DNA from: Cellvibrionales bacterium UBA1854 | Lineage (GTDB): Bacteria; Pseudomonadota; Gammaproteobacteria; Pseudomonadales; Porticoccaceae | DNA length: 9,392 nt | Assembly: GCA_002338445.1 (NCBI GenBank) | Contig: DDII01000077.1 | Span: 9,977-19,368 of the forward strand | Direction: 5' to 3' | In this document: positions 7,716 through 9,392 of the stretch, piece after piece | Position numbering within the stretch: position 1 is the first letter of the stretch | Layout of the letters: the number at the start of each line of letters is the position of its first letter | Program-made: the position numbers and the translations under genes | Notes under the pieces: generated by a model | The model's database searches: none | Told to the model about the DNA's origin: nothing | The model's input: the letters and a program-made list of their open reading frames with translations, nothing else

Positions 7716-8147
7716 TCAAACCCCCTCTACATCGAGACCCATTGATCTCGCAGAGCCCGCGATAGTGTTTATCGCCGCTTCTAAATTAGCCGATGTCAAA
7801 TCTGGATTTTTTATGTTAACAATTTCAACAAGCTGCTCCTTGGTCACAGATCCCACTTTCTTACTATTGGGCTCGCCACTGCCACTTTTTACTCCAGCCG
7901 CCTTTTTGAGCAAATAAGATGCGGGAGGAGTCTTCATTTCAAACGTAAAACTACGATCAGCAAACACAGTTATTACAACAGGGACCGGTGCTCCAGCATC
8001 AAGGCCCTGAGTCTGTGCGTTAAAACCCTTACAGAATTCCATTATATTGACCCCGTGTTGTCCTAGAGCCGGACCAACCGGAGGACTTGGGTTAGCCTGT
8101 CCAGCTGGCACTTGAAGTTTAATATACGCTTGTACTTTTTTCGCCAT
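7716..8147 (-). CDS. rplK: Large-subunit ribosomal protein uL11 (L11)
   Basis: L11 sits at the base of the L7/L12 stalk on the 23S rRNA GTPase-associated centre, acts in factor-dependent GTP hydrolysis, and is needed for RelA activation in E. coli. The 143 residues match the family (142 in E. coli). The N-terminal domain carries the diagnostic AYIKLQVPAGQANPSPPVGP (7-26) and ALGQHGVNIMEFCKGFN (27-43), with the prolines contacted by thiostrepton-type antibiotics. The C-terminal rRNA-binding domain starts near 75 (PASYLLKKAAGVKSGSGEPN) and ends GSARSMGLDVEGV. The ATG has GAGG 8 nt upstream. It abuts rplA and is separated from nusG by 139 bp. Confidence 0.99.
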   Translation of the reverse strand: MAKKVQAYIKLQVPAGQANPSPPVGPALGQHGVNIMEFCKGFNAQTQGLDAGAPVPVVITVFADRSFTFEMKTPPASYLLKKAAGVKSGSGEPNSKKVGSVTKEQLVEIVNIKNPDLTSANLEAAINTIAGSARSMGLDVEGV

Positions 8148-8286
8148 TAATAATGCCTCACCTCTAAATCTTTACCTCTCAAAGAAACCCTTTCACTATT
8201 TCACTAAATAGACGCGTCGTCATTTGTTGTGAATTCACACTACTTTCATGATGGTCATTTCGCACAACCTATTGACACCTTTGGGT
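8148..8286 (-). promoter_or_regulatory. nusG-rplK gap: candidate promoter and leader of the L11 operon
   Basis: In E. coli the L11 operon promoter and the L1-binding site lie in this gap. The best promoter candidate on the minus strand is TTCACA (8233-8228), a 17-bp spacer, then TATTTA (8210-8205); the -35 is good and the -10 poor. The -35 overlaps a perfect 12-bp palindrome, TGTGAATTCACA (8228-8239). Downstream is a tandem 8-mer, TAGTGAAA twice (8206-8191), and a small possible hairpin, TCTTT/AAAGA. No secure L1-binding fold could be drawn by eye. No intrinsic terminator for secE-nusG is evident, so read-through is likely. Confidence 0.35.
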
Positions 8287-8814
8287 CTATGACTTCTGCA
8301 CTTGAACAAAATCTAACTCTACCGGAGTTGATCTTCCAAAAATAGAAACTGCTACCCGAAGTTTACTTTTGGAGTAATTCACTTCTTCAACAACGCCATT
8401 AAAATCGTTAAAGGGTCCATCACAGACCCTCACCATCTCCCCAGGCTCAAACATCGTTTTGGGACGAGGTGCCTCCTCGGAATCCTGCATACGTTGCAAA
8501 ATTAACTCTGCCTCTCTGTCAGAGATAGGTGCAGGCTTATCCGCTTTACCACCTATAAACCCCATAACTCTCGGCGTTTCTTTTACTAAGTGCCAAGTTT
8601 GATCGTCCAATTCCATCTGAACCAATACATATCCTGGAAAGAACATACGCTCGCTTGTGCGCTTTTGCCCATCTCGCATCTCCACTACTTCTTCAGTAGG
8701 CACCATAATTTCACCAAAACGATCGTCCAGACGGTGCAGTTTGACTCTGTCTTGAAGGGCCAAGGCTACTTTCTTTTCATAACCTGAGTAAGCATGCACT
8801 ACGTACCAACGCAT
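8287..8814 (-). CDS. nusG: Transcription termination/antitermination factor NusG
   Basis: NusG binds RNA polymerase through its N-terminal domain, suppressing pausing, and contacts either Rho or ribosomal protein S10 through its C-terminal KOW domain. The protein has 175 residues against 181 in E. coli; the difference is mostly the missing short N-terminal tail, since it starts directly at MRWYVVHAYSGYEKKV. The NGN domain covers about 1-115, including the conserved ERMFFPGYVLVQMELDD (55-71) and PRVMGFIGG (81-89). The KOW domain is about 122-175, with FEPGEMVRVCDGPFNDFNG (122-140). The binding site TAAGGA overlaps the secE stop codon, about 12 nt before the start, a slightly long spacing. The secE-nusG gap is only 15 bp, so the two form one transcription unit. 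Confidence 0.98.
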   Translation of the reverse strand: MRWYVVHAYSGYEKKVALALQDRVKLHRLDDRFGEIMVPTEEVVEMRDGQKRTSERMFFPGYVLVQMELDDQTWHLVKETPRVMGFIGGKADKPAPISDREAELILQRMQDSEEAPRPKTMFEPGEMVRVCDGPFNDFNGVVEEVNYSKSKLRVAVSIFGRSTPVELDFVQVQKS

Positions 8815-8829
8815 TAAAATCTTATTTCC

Positions 8830-9198
8830 TTATGCCATAATCAGAGATGCTAACCAACTCAGCAGTGAATCAATTCCCCATAAAATTAAAGCCATGAGCA
8901 TTATCACTGCAACTACAATCAAAGTCGTTTGATTTCTTTCATCTTTGGATGGCCAAATCACCTTCCGCCACTCTGTTTTTGCACCTAAAGCCAATTCCCA
9001 TGTGGCCAACCCCTTTTGAGTATGAAAAGCAATAACAGCACACAAGGCCAATACCAGCAGAAATGCTAGTGCACGAAAAAATAGCGATTCAGCGCTATAG
9101 TACCAGTTACCGTAAACGGCGGCTACAACCAACCCAAAAACTAAACTCCATTTAATCCAATCGTAGCGGTGACTCTGATTTTGCACATCTCCACTCAT
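8830..9198 (-). CDS. secE: Preprotein translocase subunit SecE
   Basis: SecE is the small clamp subunit of the inner-membrane SecYEG translocon. The chosen ATG (9196-9198) gives 122 residues, near the 127 of E. coli. Three hydrophobic segments are visible: about 17-30 (WSLVFGLVVAAVYG), 39-58 (LFFRALAFLLVLALCAVIAF) and 92-117 (TLIVVAVIMLMALILWGIDS and on). Between the second and third is the signature amphipathic segment EWRKVIWPSKDERNQT (76-91), which packs against SecY. An upstream in-frame ATG at 9255 would add 19 residues but lies inside the tRNA-Trp gene, so it is rejected. The ribosome binding site is weak (GGAG about 13 nt before the ATG). tRNA-Trp is 27 bp upstream and nusG is directly downstream. 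Confidence 0.95.
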   Translation of the reverse strand: MSGDVQNQSHRYDWIKWSLVFGLVVAAVYGNWYYSAESLFFRALAFLLVLALCAVIAFHTQKGLATWELALGAKTEWRKVIWPSKDERNQTTLIVVAVIMLMALILWGIDSLLSWLASLIMA

Positions 9199-9225
9199 TT
9201 TTAAAATTTTACTCCAAAGGTTATT

Positions 9226-9301
9226 TGGCAGGCCAGGAGGGACTCGAACCCCCAACAGTCGGTTTTGGAGACCGATGCTCTACCAATTGAACTACTGGCC
9301 T
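9226..9301 (-). tRNA. tRNA-Trp, anticodon CCA
   Basis: This 76-nt gene includes an encoded 3' CCA (9226-9228). The acceptor strands AGGCCAG (9301-9295) and CTGGCCT (9236-9230) pair fully, with G as the discriminator base. The anticodon stem TCGGT/ACCGA encloses the loop CTCCAAA, giving anticodon CCA, which reads UGG. The D arm (AATTGGTAGAGC) and the T arm, with GTTCGAGTC, are typical. tRNA-Trp directly before secE is a known arrangement in gammaproteobacteria such as Pseudomonas. It is probably processed out of a longer transcript. Confidence 0.98.
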
Positions 9302-9392
9302 TATGTCTTCAATCACCCTAAGTCCCAGCGCTCCGCTGCTGCTGTAACAGATAAGAGACCTTTCAACAATTTTTTTGGCCCTCAATAACTAC
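9302..9392 (-). other. Non-coding DNA upstream of tRNA-Trp
   Basis: These 91 bp hold no credible coding sequence. In related genomes a tuf gene for EF-Tu often lies upstream, but the bases here do not encode an EF-Tu C-terminus. A weak candidate promoter is TTGTTG, a 17-bp spacer, then TACAGC, preceded by a TG as in extended -10 elements; it matches poorly and is not listed separately. A small hairpin CAGC/GCTG with loop GGAGC is possible just downstream of it. Confidence 0.4.

Noticed and set aside
9199..9255. N-terminal extension of secE beginning MGVRVPPGLPNN
   Set aside because: Most of it is encoded by the T arm and acceptor stem of tRNA-Trp, and the extension does not resemble SecE.

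Overview
The window is a piece of a bacterial chromosome carrying the conserved translation/transcription cluster tRNA-Trp - secE - nusG - rplK - rplA - rplJ - rplL - rpoB - rpoC. Every gene lies on the minus strand, so transcription runs from high to low coordinates. rpoC is cut by the left edge after 513 codons; everything else is complete. No mobile element, CRISPR array, phage gene or unknown accessory gene was found.

The organism looks like a gammaproteobacterium of the Pseudomonas/Cellvibrio/marine type. RpoB begins MAYTFTEKKRIRKNFGK and carries the long rifampicin-region block almost unchanged from Escherichia coli. Several RpoB stretches recalled from Pseudomonas (for example KRRVSALG and NSLATYART) match better than the enteric versions. 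The tRNA-Trp gene next to secE also fits gammaproteobacteria outside the enterics. The DNA is moderately AT-rich, with A/T-ending codons, as in many marine lineages. Genus cannot be assigned from this alone.

Layout, in transcription order: 9302-9392 is non-coding leader DNA; 9226-9301 tRNA-Trp(CCA) with encoded CCA; 8830-9198 secE; 8287-8814 nusG; a 139-bp gap that probably holds the promoter/leader of the L11 operon; 7716-8147 rplK and 7020-7715 rplA, which abut as TGA-ATG; a 219-bp gap with an L10-leader-like fold and a small candidate upstream ORF; 6270-6800 rplJ; 5853-6230 rplL; a 101-bp gap with an attenuator-like hairpin; 1609-5751 rpoB; a 67-bp gap with a second hairpin; and 1-1541 rpoC, with a TTG start.

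The genes work together. SecE is part of the SecYEG translocon. NusG couples RNA polymerase to the ribosome and to Rho. L11 (rplK), L1 (rplA), L10 (rplJ) and L7/L12 (rplL) build the mobile L1 stalk and the GTPase-associated stalk of the 50S subunit. RpoB and RpoC are the two large subunits forming the RNA polymerase active centre. In well-studied relatives L1 and L10 repress their own mRNAs, and partial termination after rplL lowers rpoBC expression relative to ribosomal protein genes; the intergenic structures seen here fit that scheme.

The points most worth a second look are a roughly 22-residue insertion in RpoB near residues 426-453, the rplL-rpoB hairpin, and a 49-codon ORF that fills the rplJ leader and overlaps the rplJ start.
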